A DNA stretch of 64,000 nt, from positions 79,864,317 through 79,928,316 of the forward strand of contig NC_134702.1 in NCBI RefSeq assembly GCF_043290135.1, written 5' to 3'. Positions 1-13,983 of the stretch are shown piece after piece (position 1 is the first letter of the stretch; the number at the start of each line of letters is the position of its first letter). The notes beneath the pieces are model-generated. The model saw only the letters and a program-made list of their open reading frames with translations. It searched no databases and was not told the origin of the DNA. This stretch comes from Rhipicephalus microplus. Its lineage: Eukaryota > Arthropoda > Arachnida > Ixodida > Ixodidae. The position numbers and the translations under genes are program-made.

Positions 1-1670
<1,670 letters not shown>

Positions 1671-3950
1671 ATTTTTTTTTGTGTGTGCAGAAGATTGTAT
1701 TTTCAGCGCAGCGCAATAAATATCATGGTCTCTAGAATTACTATCGATGTACAATACATATATTTTCTAGTAACAGGGCACACCACCTAATACTCATGTA
1801 ATAATGTTTCGCCCCCGCTATGCGTAATATTTGCGTTCTGATAGACACTGTTTACAAGAATGAACGCACCCGGCAGTTAAAGATGGCTGGCTGGCAGTTC
1901 AGCAAGTGCTTGAACTTTGGCCGGGTGGCTGAATCGAGTGACAGACAGACGGTCAGAAGGGCTCACAGACATACCAAAATTTTTCCGTTCAAGCATCCTA
2001 AGAACGACTATCGTCCCTAAAAAAACTCATGGGTCCAAAATGCAGACTCAAAAGCGATAGCTGTGTTCTTTTCTTTTTCTCGGTCAATGCGTTCCTCTGG
2101 TTCCGCCACCTACCGGAAGCCTTGAGCACCTATCATGGTTTTGTGTTGCCCGCTAGACCGCGCTCATCTAGGTTGTTTTGGCACTGCCTCCACGATGGCC
2201 CACCTTTGACCAAGCAAGAATGTCATGTCAAGACAGCACTGTGGTGTCATGACGACATCACAATATGTGGCGATCTGTGTGTGGGACGCCCACCAACTTT
2301 GACGTTTTATGACGCATCAATAGTACGCGTTCTGAAACGCGTACTAACGTGTTTATGTTTGAATCGCAGTCCGCTCAACTAAGTAAACGACTGAATTAAA
2401 AAGAAAAGGGGCAAGATTTGATATTTCAAGTTTCAGTGCAAATAAAAGAAGCACTCAAAATAAATGTCAATATTCTCGCTTTTCTTTCGCTCTGAAAAGG
2501 TTGGTGTCCCGAATAGGTGAGAGTTGTAGCTACACTCATTTTTCACCAATCCGTGTGCTTACATATGACCTATATACCCAAATAACGCAAACACTGAATT
2601 ATACGTTTAAAAGTTATTAGGACTCCTTTTTAGGTTAGTAGAAGGCGAAACATTATTTATTTCGTCATAATCTATTTATTCAATATCCATCAAAACATTC
2701 ACCCTCCATGAAGGTCAATCGAGTTTAAGACAATAAAAAATCATATATGCTGAGTGCTACTTCACATATTTTGTTACAAAATACATTAGTATAAAATTGA
2801 TATTCAGATATTGCAAGATATTTGAAATTGCAAACGAAAAGTGTTGTGCGGCACTTCTTACGCGTTTTGCGCAAAAACGGGGAAACGCGATCGTGCCAAA
2901 CTACGTTGCTTTTTGTGAAGAGCCACGTTGCGCAGATGTCTTCGCCTACGGGGGGATCACACGAACGTTGCATTAGCCTGAGATTACTCTTCAATTTCAT
3001 GACTCAAATCTATCAAGGTATAAGATAGAAGGCTTCGAAAGCAGGGAAACTTATCAAAGCTGTAAAAATGTTTATCCTTTAGATTAGGATAGGCAGATAT
3101 CCGTTTGAACAAAACAATCACTGTAAAAATCGTGCTTCAGAACAAGGTCCTCGATGTTTTCATTGCGTACACCAAAAATGGGCGCTAAGAAATTATTCTA
3201 ACATGATAAACACAAGTAATAGTCTTCGGGATAAGAACATATGTGTGCCGAAATATCATATATGATGTTAGGACGTGTTTACCTCAGTAAATATATTGCG
3301 CTTTACCATGCAAAAAACGCCTGCACCCATAAAAGATATAAATGATTTGAAGAATGGCGCCTTCTCCAAAAGGAGACTTTACATGAATCTTACTTTCATC
3401 ACAAGCACCCATTTGACTTATTTGAAAAATAAATAAATGAAAAATGCGGAAGATTCTACGTACCTTTGGAAACTTCCTAATCGGCACCCTGTTGCATTTG
3501 ACCTTGTACTTCCCCAGGCCAGGTAATGTGCACTGAAGTTTTGTACGATGACCCATGGAGCCGGACAGCTGGCCAAGGCACTAGCTAATCTTCTCGAGTC
3601 AAAATTATTCAAAGGGGATATACGAACGTCTATGAGAGTGAACGTGAGCTTGTTTTTCTGAAATGAGCAGCAGGCATACGGGTGGACATTATGAGATGCA
3701 ATTGGATGCAGCAAGTAAATGAGTTTGTTCACTTATTTTTCGACGAGCATAAGCGGTGACCTTGGTGCATGCTCCAGTTGTTGAGAATATGACAGCTTTG
3801 TACTCTGATAGTTGTACAGGTTTAAACATGTGGGGCACAGAAATTATTATGACAGGGAACATGTTGACGCACACAAACTGACAAAAGTTGGAAAGGCGTG
3901 GCGTTATTCCACTGGCATTACACTGAACGATGGATGGTGTCTTGTATTCT
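1671..3950. other. Unassigned AT-rich sequence
   Basis: No gene was recognised. Short frames occur on both strands (for example 2029-2382 plus, 3418-3732 minus) but lack recognisable motifs, splice context or repeat homology. It contains the perfect hairpin at 2321-2346. The part from about 2100 to 2350 is less AT-rich than its surroundings and may be an old repeat; I could not assign it. Confidence 0.5.
2321..2346. repeat. Perfect 11-bp hairpin
   Basis: TAGTACGCGTT, loop CTGA, then the exact reverse complement. Arms 2321-2331 and 2336-2346. No U-run follows, and in a eukaryotic context a terminator role is not implied. Confidence 0.85.
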
Positions 3951-3974
3951 TCTCAGAAAGAATGGTGATCGTTA

Positions 3975-4433
3975 GACATGTTTCTCTCGATCAAAAATCA
4001 CTCATTGGTCTGGTTTCCTGCGCACCTTGGAACCATTGAGGGTGCCTCGCTCAATCCCAACGAGGAGGCGCACTCGGCTGCACGAGGTTTGACTGACCGT
4101 GTGCCGGGTAACGCGTCATCTCCTGGGCGACCTGAGCCTCTCTGCTCGTACAACGAGATATGCAAGCACCACTATCTGTCAAGAAGACTGCTGCCTCTAC
4201 CACACTCCTCTCTATGCAGGGCCCAAGCTGTTACTCTCCGACTGCTACAAACAAACACTTACCTGAGCCCTGCGGCCCTGCACACAATGTACCCTGAACG
4301 GTTTCCAAGCCCGGACTGCCCCCTGTGTGGTGGTTATGCGGACTTCGAACATGTACTGTGGGGCTGCGCCTCTGCCGGTCCCCCTTTAACCCAAGAGGGA
4401 ATGAAGCGACTCATTAAGGCCCAGGACCAGATA

Positions 4434-4436
<3 letters not shown>
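3975..4436 (+). pseudogene. LINE 3' fragment: RNase H tail and Cys/His zinc motif
   Basis: C-terminal end of a non-LTR retrotransposon polyprotein, probably of the RNase H-bearing I/R1/LOA-type group. The frame opens with WFPAHLG and NEEAHSAARG, matching the end of a retroelement RNase H domain, where a conserved Trp-x-Pro-x-His-x-Gly loop precedes an Asn/Ala-rich helix. About 100 residues later comes CPLCGGYADFEHVLWGC, the CxxC...H...C motif typical of this region. Reverse transcriptase and endonuclease are missing, so the copy is 5'-truncated. The frame runs straight into the (TA)n tract with no natural stop. The family assignment is from memory of motifs and could be wrong between neighbouring LINE clades. 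Confidence 0.65.

Positions 4437-4512
<76 letters not shown>
4437..4512. repeat. (TA)n microsatellite
   Basis: Near-pure TA array of about 75 bp with one interruption near 4499. It follows the truncated LINE coding end, consistent with growth from an AT-rich LINE tail, although that origin is inferred. Confidence 0.95.
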
Positions 4513-4513
<1 letters not shown>

Positions 4514-6752
4514 TCACAGTAGCCTTTGCCACTTAGCTACATGGCTGCAATCAATATGTATGAGTCAAGATCAATGATCGTTTGGAAATAAACAAAGGGA
4601 GCACTCAAAGAAGAAAGTTCGTCGGCACAGCGGTGCACGCTTGCCACGTCGCTAAAAAAGTGAGCGCCTCTCTACTTTTATTTCTCCCGAAGCATTATCC
4701 TTGCGCCGATTACAAAAGAATGGAAATGACCACTGCTCTGTATCAGACAAAAGGTGCCGTGGTTAAAGGAGATTAGTTAAGCGTACTTAGCCTTCCAGGG
4801 CTTGCCGGCAAGAGTTAAATCTGCATCACCGAGAGTGCTGTGAGATGAGCTGGAATGACGAGTAACAAATATCTGCGGCTATGATAGTGAAAGCATTTAT
4901 CAGGCATACATATTACCCCGGCTGTGTACGAGTTTCGTTCACCTTTGAGAAAGAATAAGGGGAGGCAATCTCCAAATAATGATTCTTCGGCGTTCGAAAA
5001 ATCGGACGTTGGCTTCACCTTGTTTAGGTACACAGTTTGGGCACCAACTAAACTTTTTTCTTTGTTTTACTTTTGTTGCATTCTTACTACCTTACCCTAC
5101 CACATCAAACTCTGATCTGACGCGTAAATTTCTCCCCTTATTTTTTTTTCCTAACTTCTCCCATCTATCTACACCCTTTCTGTTCGTCTCCTTCCCTTTT
5201 GTGAAGCAAGCCGGGAATGTGCCTACCTCCCCGCCTTCTGTCTTGTTGTTCTTGTCCTCCTCCACTTTTGTTGTGGGGTGGCGGAAAGCAACAAAGTCAA
5301 GAAAATACGATGCTGAGGAAGGTCTTTGCCGCTAATAGTTGTGGCAGTGCTGGTAATCTCACTCATCCGGAACACATAATTTGTAAATTGGGCTGCTTAG
5401 TAAAAGGTACTTTTTATGTTTTAAAGCAGGCTAATAAATTGTTTCTTGCAAAAATATTATTAAATGTAAATAATAAATTCTATATTATTACTAAAATATT
5501 GGTAATATTAGTACCCTCATTAATAACAATATTACCGGTACTATATATGCATCCACAGGTATGCACATAAAATCGAAAGAGAAGAGGTTGACTAGGCCAT
5601 GCTTGGCTATTCCGACAACGTCTGCGATGTTAGAGCCTCGTTGAATAGAAAAGTACTTTCCGCATTGTAATCAAGAGTGATTTACTGTTAATGGCGTGGT
5701 GCAAAGTTTTTGTATCACGCAATGTTCTGTCTTTTTCACGGTTGTTCATTATCGCCACATTATCTTTAGTCACCAAATGCACAACAGTGCGCGTTGCGAT
5801 GAGGATCAATCCGTTGCAGCAACATTGGAGCTGCGTAATTAGGTATTCCATTATCCGGACTGTGACACCGGTTTAAATACTGCAATGCCCACCCCGAGAG
5901 GCTTAAATAAGAAGCCTTCATTAGTTCGTATTTAGCAAGCGCTTACTAAACCGCAGCGGCTGTGTTTGACGAAAGATTTTTCGAAACGCTGTCCCTGAAA
6001 GCTCTGTTCAGAGTGCCTTACCTTGGCGCAAGCATTTGATGAACCGTTTGCTACTCAACGCTTTGGCATTGAAGCCTATCTAAATTTCAACTTTGATATT
6101 TTTTTGGCCGAAAATTTAATATATATAACAATAAACAAAGGGCTTAATTGTCAAAAAAAAAAGAAGTTTGAAAAACGAGGAAATTGATTAAAAGTCTTGT
6201 AAAGCAAATTGGTGGGTTTAGAGCTAGTGAGGAAATTTCGGCTGATATCTATTTTATTCATATTTTTTGGTCGGAGCATGAATTCTCGAAGTGTCAATGG
6301 CTAGGTAAGTGGCTGTTTCATTATGATTCGCTTCACCGAAATATGCTTTGTGACCTTTGCACTGCCCGATCACAGCCAGTATTATTGGCCGACTTTAACT
6401 TTTGTTTTACAAGTTGTTGAGAAAACTAGAGCGCTCCGCCGGTATGCATACGGTGCACTGAGCGCCCACTAAAATATAGTCCTAGTCTTTATAGGTCTGT
6501 TTTGAAATGCTTCCTGTAAAGATTGACGGTGGATGAAAAGGAGGCGATCAGTTCCGCTATTTCCACAGTCATCCACGAGTGCAGTGAAGTTGCACCATTT
6601 TTCCGTTGTTTTGCGAGCTTACTGTGTTCAATGATTAAAAGTATTTTTTACAGGTATGACGAGGAAGGCTATTTTACAGGCCTGACGAGGAAGGCTTTCA
6701 CACTTTCTCTTCATTTAAAAATAGTGATTTACTTGATGTGGGATGTGCGCTA
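4513..6752. other. Unassigned sequence
   Basis: No gene or named repeat recognised. Short frames exist, for example 4979-5335 and 6184-6420 plus, but none has motifs or splice context. An AT-rich patch with repeated AATATTA/TAATATT words spans about 5440-5540. Confidence 0.5.
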
Positions 6753-6870
6753 GGACGATAGTGAGAGCGCAAGAAGAAAACGATCACAAAGAGACAAGAA
6801 GGTAACGAAGGTCCTTCGTGCCCGTCTTGTCTCTTTGTGGTCGTTCTGTTCTCGCGGTACAACTATCGTC
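6753..6870. repeat. Inverted repeat, possibly Penelope-like terminus
   Basis: Imperfect palindrome. An outer 9-bp pair (6754-6762 with 6862-6870, GACGATAGT) and an inner 21-bp pair (6779-6799 with 6825-6845, one mismatch, core CACAAAGAGACAAGA) are separated by short mismatched segments. The loop is about 25 nt. The sequence that follows (CCAACTAACCCAAGC) resembles terminal regions of tick Penelope-like elements as I remember them. No coding part is attached, so the assignment is weak; the inverted structure itself is directly visible. Confidence 0.6.
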
Positions 6871-8416
6871 ACGTCATACCAACTAACCCAAGCTGCTACA
6901 CTTCCAAGAGCGCTAGAAGTTGCGAATTTGAAAATTTGTAGGACAAGCTTCTACGGTATGTAACTGTATTCAAACAGTGGCGTACTATATTATTTGGCGC
7001 CAAAAATACGTGCGCGCAGAGCTCCCCTTCTGGAAGGGGAGAGTTCATTGCAACATACCTGTTCCCTATTAGGTTAATGTGTGGGTCGAGTCTTGCACCC
7101 CCTCTCCCCCGCCATCATATTAGGTGAATAGAAAAGCGGCTGCCCCTTCTCCTCGCCCGTGCGCACGCCTACGCATGAAGAAACATTAATCAAACACAAA
7201 CTGTTCATTTCAACAGACATAACACATGCACGTAATAATACGCCGTTGTTTTATTTAGGAAGCAAGGTTATGCGACATGTAACACTAATTAATTTAACTC
7301 CAGGTATGCGATTTTCGCCCTCCAATCTGAAGTCGTCTTCAAAACATTATGAATGACGATTACGGTGTGCTTTTTACGACAGATACCGTACTAATCGGCA
7401 ATGATGTTTTTTTTTTCTGAATAACACCAAACAGTTATGCTTTAGTTCAGCACCTCAATATCAGTTTCCTATACGTTCATGCTGGCTCACACATTTGTGA
7501 AATGCAAGAAAAGCTCACACGATATATGCGAATACAAAAGAAAATGTAGAATGACACGTGAGAAGGAGAAATGGAGGGCAGTCGCTGCACTGAGTGAATA
7601 CTTGTGTGGCTTCCATTTGCAGGTACAGAGTAAGAGGGAAGACATCCTCGTGAATCGAGCCTCCATTTCGTCTCATTACGAATGCAAAAGATTGCCCGCT
7701 TCTTTTTCATCTCTCTTTCTTTCGTTCTCTTCCAACTGCGCCTTCCCCATGCCAATCTTTGTGTTACTCCACCGTTATCCCGCTATGTCGCGAAACTTAC
7801 TTTTGTTAGCTCCTCTTTCTGAAAAGCTGCTCTATTGGTGTTTATTGTGCAGCCGTTTCATCCCTGTGTTAGGGACTACATTCCCTTTTACTACGTGAAG
7901 AGAAATCACCGTTAATTCGCTCGGCGAGTGGGCGCCATACACCGCGAAAATCTGTTCCCACACTCTACAGAGCACTCGTACGCTTCCTGGTACATGTGCC
8001 CGTAACGACGTGTTCATTCTAAAGCACTTTGTTTTAAAAGACGTGCACCTTTTGCGTTGGCTGTCTGATGCTGGAAAGATTTCGGTATTATAACACAGTG
8101 GCTGCGCTGTCGTTTACGTCATGAACATAAGATCGGAGTGCCAAATGAAAAATGGGTGTATTTAGAAACTTTTTCCTGACCCTCTACTGCATTTAAATGT
8201 AGAAAAAATGATCCACAGAGGCCGGTCATAAACTGAAGCGTCCCGACTAAAGGCTAAAGGTCTCCACTTATTTGTGGTGACAGCTGCCGCATTTTCACTC
8301 GGACGAAACACGAAGACCCGTGATTACTTACATTTAGCGAACACCAAAATAACTACAAGGCGTCAAATATGATCATCCACAGCCCTACAACAACCCTCCT
8401 CTTTCATCACTGCATA
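6871..8416. other. Unassigned sequence
   Basis: No recognisable gene. The longest frame, 7479-7898 plus (139 aa), is rich in Ser, Phe and Leu from pyrimidine-rich DNA, overlaps an opposing frame and has no known motif. A C-rich patch lies near 7097-7113. Confidence 0.45.
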
Positions 8417-10285
8417 TGTCATCATCATCATCATCATCAGCCTGACTACGTCCACTGCAGGACAAAGGCCTCTCCCATGTTCCGCCAGTTAACCTGGTCC
8501 TGTGCTTGCTGCTGCCAATTTATACCCGCAAACTTCTTAATCTCATCTGCCCACCTAACCTTCTGTCTCCCCCTAACCCGCTTCCCTTCTCTGGGAATCC
8601 AGTCAGTTACCCTTAATGACCAGCGGTTATCCTGTCTACGCGCTACATGCCCTGCCCATGTCCATTTCTTCTTCTTGATTTCAGCTATGATATCCTTAAC
8701 CCCCGTTTGTTCCCTAATCCACTCTGCTCTCTTCTTGTCTCTTAAGGTTACACCTACCATTTTTCTTTCCATTGCTCGCTGCGTCGTCCTCAATTTAAGC
8801 TGAACCCTCTTTGTAAGTCTCCAGGTTTCTGCTCCGTAGCTAAGTACCGGCAAGATACAGCTGTTATATACCTTCCTCTTGAGGGATAGTGGCAAACTAC
8901 CTGTCATAATTTGAGAGTGCTTGCCAAATGTGCTCCACCCCATTCTTATTCTTCTAGTTACTTCAGTCTCGTGGTTCGGCTCTGCGGTTATTACCTGCCC
9001 TAAGTAGAGATAGTCTTTTACAACTTCAAGTGCACTATTACCTATCTCGAAGCGCTGCTCCTTGCCGAGGTTGTTGTACATTACTTTCGTTTTCTGCAGA
9101 TTAATTTTAAGACCCACCTTTCTGCTCTCCTTGTCTAACTCCGTAATCATGAGTTGCAATTCGTCCCCCGAGTTACTCAGCAATGCAATGTCATCGGCGA
9201 AGCGCAGGTTACTAAGGTATTCTCCATTGACTCTTATCCCTAACTGTTCCCATTCTAGGCTTCTGAAAACATCCTGTAAGCACGCGGTAAATAGCATTGG
9301 GGAAATTGTGTCCCCCTGCCTTACACCCTTCTTGATTGGTATTCTGTTGCTTTCTTTATGAAGCACTATGGTAGCAGTTGATCCCCTGTAGATTTCTTCC
9401 AGAATGTTTATATATACTTCATCTATGCCCTGATTTCGCAGTGTTTGCATGACGGCTGATATTTCTACTGAATCAAACGCTTTCTCGTAATCTATGAAGG
9501 CTATGTATAGGGGTTGGTTATACTCTGAGCATTTCTCTATTACCTGATTGATAGTATGAATGTGGTCAATTGTTGAGTAGCCTGTTCGAAATCCTGCTTG
9601 TTCCTTTGGTTGATTGAATTCTAATGTTTTCTTTACTCTGTTAGCGATTACCTTTGTAAATAGCTTGTATACTACAGAGAGCAAGCTGATCGGCCTGTAA
9701 TTCTTCAAGTCCTTGTCATCTCCTTTCTTATGTATTAAGATGATGTTAGCGTTCTTCCAAGACTCTGGTACTCTTCCCGTCAGGAGACACTTCGTAAATA
9801 GGGTGGCTAGTTTTTCTAACACAATCTGTCCTCCATCTTTCAGCAGATCTGATGTTACCTGATCCTCACCAGCAGCTTTGCCCCTTTGCATGCTCTCCAA
9901 AGCTTTCCTGACTTCTTCTATCATTACTGGTGGGGTGTAATCTGGGTTACTGCTAGTTCTTATAGTATTAAGGCCGTGGTTGTCACGGCTACTGTACAGA
10001 TCTCTGTAAAACTCCTCTGCTATTTTAACTATCCTATCCATATTGGTAGTTATTTTGCCTTCTTTGTCCCTTAGTGCATACATCCGACTTTTGCCTATCC
10101 CAAGTTTCCTCTTCAATGCTTTGACACTTCCTCCGTTTTTCAGAGCGTGTTCAATTCTCTCCATGTTATACCTTCTTACATCGCATACCTTACGTCTATT
10201 AATCAACTTCGAAAGCTCTGCCAGTTCTATTTTGTCTGTTCGATTTGTCAGTTCTATTTTGACTGCATATGTACAACAGGCCTAA
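8417..10285 (-). mobile_element. 5'-truncated RTE/BovB-like LINE
   Basis: Minus-strand non-LTR retrotransposon. The 3' end has the RTE/BovB-type layout: the coding frame runs almost to the end, followed by a very short 3' region (CCTGCAGTGGACGTAGTCAG) and a (TGA)n tail, read on plus as TCA repeats at 8419-8440. The 5' side stops near 10285, inside the linker upstream of the reverse transcriptase, so the endonuclease half is absent. The open frame suggests a relatively young insertion. No clear target duplication was found. Confidence 0.88.
8446..10281 (-). CDS. RTE/BovB-like reverse transcriptase (N-terminus missing)
   Basis: Copies element RNA into DNA at a nicked genomic target. The frame is open from about 10281 to the stop near 8446; no genuine start exists because the endonuclease part is gone (TTG at 10206 is merely in frame, and IELAEL just upstream belongs to the protein). 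Visible landmarks: NYRPISLLS; the AFIDYEKAFDSV block with the first catalytic Asp; GVRQGDTISPMLF; the catalytic FADD at about 9190-9201; and a C-terminal WTWAGHVAR motif typical of RTE proteins. There is no RNase H. Length is about 610 residues against roughly 1000 for a full element. Without the endonuclease it should not self-mobilise. Function is inferred from family knowledge. Confidence 0.85.
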   Translation of the reverse strand, partial: ACCTYAVKIELTNRTDKIELAELSKLINRRKVCDVRRYNMERIEHALKNGGSVKALKRKLGIGKSRMYALRDKEGKITTNMDRIVKIAEEFYRDLYSSRDNHGLNTIRTSSNPDYTPPVMIEEVRKALESMQRGKAAGEDQVTSDLLKDGGQIVLEKLATLFTKCLLTGRVPESWKNANIILIHKKGDDKDLKNYRPISLLSVVYKLFTKVIANRVKKTLEFNQPKEQAGFRTGYSTIDHIHTINQVIEKCSEYNQPLYIAFIDYEKAFDSVEISAVMQTLRNQGIDEVYINILEEIYRGSTATIVLHKESNRIPIKKGVRQGDTISPMLFTACLQDVFRSLEWEQLGIRVNGEYLSNLRFADDIALLSNSGDELQLMITELDKESRKVGLKINLQKTKVMYNNLGKEQRFEIGNSALEVVKDYLYLGQVITAEPNHETEVTRRIRMGWSTFGKHSQIMTGSLPLSLKRKVYNSCILPVLSYGAETWRLTKRVQLKLRTTQRAMERKMVGVTLRDKKRAEWIREQTGVKDIIAEIKKKKWTWAGHVARRQDNRWSLRVTDWIPREGKRVRGRQKVRWADEIKKFAGINWQQQAQDQVNWRNMGEAFVLQWT

Positions 10286-10364
10286 TATCGGTAACTTCGA
10301 CATGGGAAACCAATGATATTAGTTTTATCGCAAACTATAAACGGGTGGTGAAACTGCACAAGTA

Positions 10365-10444
10365 ACCGCACAAGGTAAAGCTGCATAAGGCAGCTGCACA
10401 AGGTAAAGCTGCACAACTCACGCGGTAAATAACCGCGTGAGTTG
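10365..10444. repeat. Short tandem repeat plus perfect 13-bp hairpin
   Basis: Imperfect units around GCACAAGGTAAAGCTGC repeat across about 10365-10415. A perfect inverted repeat follows: arms 10414-10426 and 10432-10444 (CAACTCACGCGGT), loop AAATA. It lies between the RTE element and an L1/Tx1-like remnant; origin unknown. Confidence 0.8.
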
Positions 10445-10900
10445 ACAGCTGTATGTGTTTTCATTTATGATTGCACACATTACACTGCACCAAGTAATCA
10501 CTTTAACACATGAACAAAGCGGCTGCAAAAATTATGAGCTTTGGTGAATGAAATGCTGATGTTATTTTCATAGTTAGCAATTGATTGTTTGGCATAAATG
10601 CATATGTGTTTAGAGAAATTTATTTTCACAGGCTGTGAACATCAATTACAATCCAACAGAACATTGCGACAGAACACAACATCCACAGACACACCAAAAG
10701 TTGTTACAAAAAGATATGTGTACATATGTAAACGGAACAGAACATACACAACTTACCCAACCACACAGGAAATGTTGCAAGAACAATGTCTACATATGCA
10801 CAATACATGGTAAACGAAGAACACACAAATGAAATGTAGAGATCAGTATGTCAGATATTTACATAGTATTCACAAGGCATTTTTATGAGTACTAAACAAA
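10445..10900. other. Unassigned A-rich sequence
   Basis: A-rich on plus, with ACA-rich stretches at about 10620-10830. It could be the 3' untranslated part of the adjoining minus-strand LINE remnant, but no tail or boundary is clear. Confidence 0.4.
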
Positions 10901-10903
10901 GAT

Positions 10904-12691
10904 TTACCTACCAATACCAGGAAGCCTGAAAACAAGCCTTACACGTCTCTCACAGATAAACACAAAACGGCAGGACCAGTGTCGAAGGAATTCCTCCTCA
11001 CCCAGAAAGAAGAGTTCCTCCGACAACACAGATAGTATTTCTTTGTACAGTCGCTCCAAAATGGGTAAGAGAGCATGGCGGCGACGACCTGCTGCAACAG
11101 CTTCACAACGGTTACGCCAAAGACAGTAGGCACCAGCAACAATAAGAAGGTAGGCAAAGTGGCCTCGAGAACAACGTCCAGAAGAAACGAAGCGGTTTAC
11201 TCCGAGGCCACGAAATCCTGCATGCACAGCCCTCCAGAAAACACGAGCAATGACACATTGCCTTAACACATGCTGATTTGTTTCCCGTAGGGAGCAGTTC
11301 TGACATGTTGATGACTGGACCATTCTCCACCTTTCTAGGCGGTCAAGGGTGGGAAGAATGCCTCACCCAAGCCGCCACATGAAGTCCCGGAGGTGGCCAT
11401 GTAGAAATAATGCCGCCAGCGTGCTCCAAGACACACGACTAGAGCGGGTGCGGCGTGCTGGAGGAACTAACTGGAACAACAACGCGGCGGTTGTGTCAAC
11501 GCTAGAATTGTCTAACACATCTAAATCAGGGCAAGTCGACTGGATATGAGGAAAAAACGTGACAGCTGTTGCATAAAATGAAGAAAGTACTAATGATTGT
11601 GGGCCCTGATTAAGGCGCACATTAGGCAATAAATACCGAAGGTGAGTGCCTAAAAAATAATATGCCAGAGTTCGCGCAGGGGATTCCTCTCCTTGTACGA
11701 GGCGCAACAGGAAGCGCAGGGCCAATAGCCGGCAGCGTATTGATACTGAAGGGAAAGCAAAACCTCTCTGGGAACGCTGCTGTCCTAACGCCGCACGAGA
11801 AACCAACTCAGTGCCGCCAGACCAAAAGAAGGAACACAAGGCAGACTGCAATGACCTCACGATGCGTAAAGGCGGCTGTTCCACGTGAGAAAGGTACCAA
11901 ATGCGACCGCAGAACACAATCTGCGCAAGGTACCTCCGTTCAAAAAGCGGGAAGTCGAATTCCCGGGTGTTCTCAATTTCTTGTTTTACTTCATCGAGGG
12001 CGTTTGACCAAACGGAGTTACAAATGCCGTAGTAGTTGTATAGAATTCCTAAAATGCGAAGAGACGCAGCCGGCTGAAGAAGAGATGTGGACCTAAGCGT
12101 GAAGTTGGGATAGCCAATGAACAAATACCGGGATTTAGTTAGGTTTAGCGCGGCACCTGAAATGTCCCCATACTTGAAGAATAAACGCAGGCTATGAGAA
12201 AGACTATCTTCATCTGAAAGGTACATGGTTATGTCGTCAGCAAAAGCTGTGACTTTTACGGTACTGCTGCCGGAAAGCGCAAGACCCCGTACATGCGAAT
12301 CTGCTTCTAGAGCACACAAAATTGGCTCAAGGCTGAGGACAAATAGAACAGGAGACAAGGGGCATTCTTGACGGACCCCACGTGTAATAGAAAAGGCAGC
12401 ACTCTCCCAACCATCTAGAACTAGTGTGCTTTTTATACCAGAGTAGGTATGTCTAATTAATTCAACAAAAGTACCAGGAAAACCAAGGGCTGTGAGCACT
12501 TTAAAGATATACGTGTGCTCTAGTCGGTCAAATGCTTTCTCTTGTTCTAAAGACACAAGGAGACCACGCGCAGATCGCGACAGAGTATAGGCTATGATAT
12601 CCCGGGTGGTAAAGGACAAACTGTGTATTTCCCGTCCAGGCATAGATGAAGCCTGGTGATGACCCACCATGGTGTTATGCATATAGTACAT
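10904..12691 (-). pseudogene. L1/Tx1-like LINE ORF2 remnant (RT plus zinc-binding tail)
   Basis: Two minus-strand blocks form one decayed ORF2. Block 1 (12691-11363, 442 aa) is reverse transcriptase: GLLVSLEQEKAFDRLEH, then GVRQECPLSP (the usual Gly before Cys is Glu), then the catalytic AFADD at about 12233-12244, followed by a long thumb region ending FMWRLG. Block 2 (11323-10904) shows the zf-RVT-like CQNCSLRETNQHVLRQC. A frame break separates them near 11330-11363. The upstream endonuclease and first RT motifs are missing: the 5' edge falls just before a PGREIHSLS motif. Both the Gly-to-Glu change and the frame break point to an inactive copy. The clade call is by motif resemblance; the element at 25.8-27.4 kb is a related copy. 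Confidence 0.8.
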
Positions 12692-13438
<747 letters not shown>

Positions 13439-13589
13439 ATTATATAGTTTCGTCAGTTGCTTACCCTTGTTCTTTAGCATTGTAGAAAGAAAATAAGTTA
13501 GCGAGTGGCTCTTTACCTGTACAGCTACATGAAACCTATATTTGACAAAATACAGCTGTTCTGTAAAAAAGGAAAAGGAAAACACGGCA

Positions 13590-13980
13590 GAGATTGTGCA
13601 TTGCGGGAAGAGACGTAATGCGAGGCAGCCAACAAGGAGCTCATTATGCTGTACATAACATGATTGCCATGATTTACGCGTTCACACCTGTCATTTCTGT
13701 TGGTCATACAGTGAAGTCCCGCAATAGCAAACTTGGTATATATGAAGCAAGCGAAACTGCCGTGAGCATGCCATGAGCCTGACATGCCAGTGAGGTTGCA
13801 CTGACATGTCATGGTCTTCGTATTACCACTTGCCACTTTTGTGCGACATACAGTCACGTCACGCAATACTACATTTGGTGTACATCAAGATAGCGAAATG
13901 GCCGTCAGCACACTGGGACTGTGGCACGTAAATGAAGTGTTAACTCCCATGTAAATCAAGATTTTTATATTGAAACGTCA
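13590..13980 (-). repeat. Diverged family M fragment (F, left part)
   Basis: Shares scattered family M words such as AAACTTGGTATATATGAAGC, AGCGAAATGGCCG, CATGATTGCCATGAT and the microsatellite-free sub-repeat rhythm. It is too diverged for exact boundaries. It probably continues after the gag remnant at about 15235, which would make that retroelement an insertion into it; this linkage is inferred. Confidence 0.5.
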
Positions 13981-13983
13981 CTA

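Noticed and set aside
2321..2346. Hairpin as a transcription terminator
   Set aside because: Bacterial-type terminators do not apply here, and no T-run follows.
7479..7898. 139-aa plus frame
   Set aside because: Low-complexity Ser/Phe/Leu composition in pyrimidine-rich DNA and an opposing open frame; no family resemblance.
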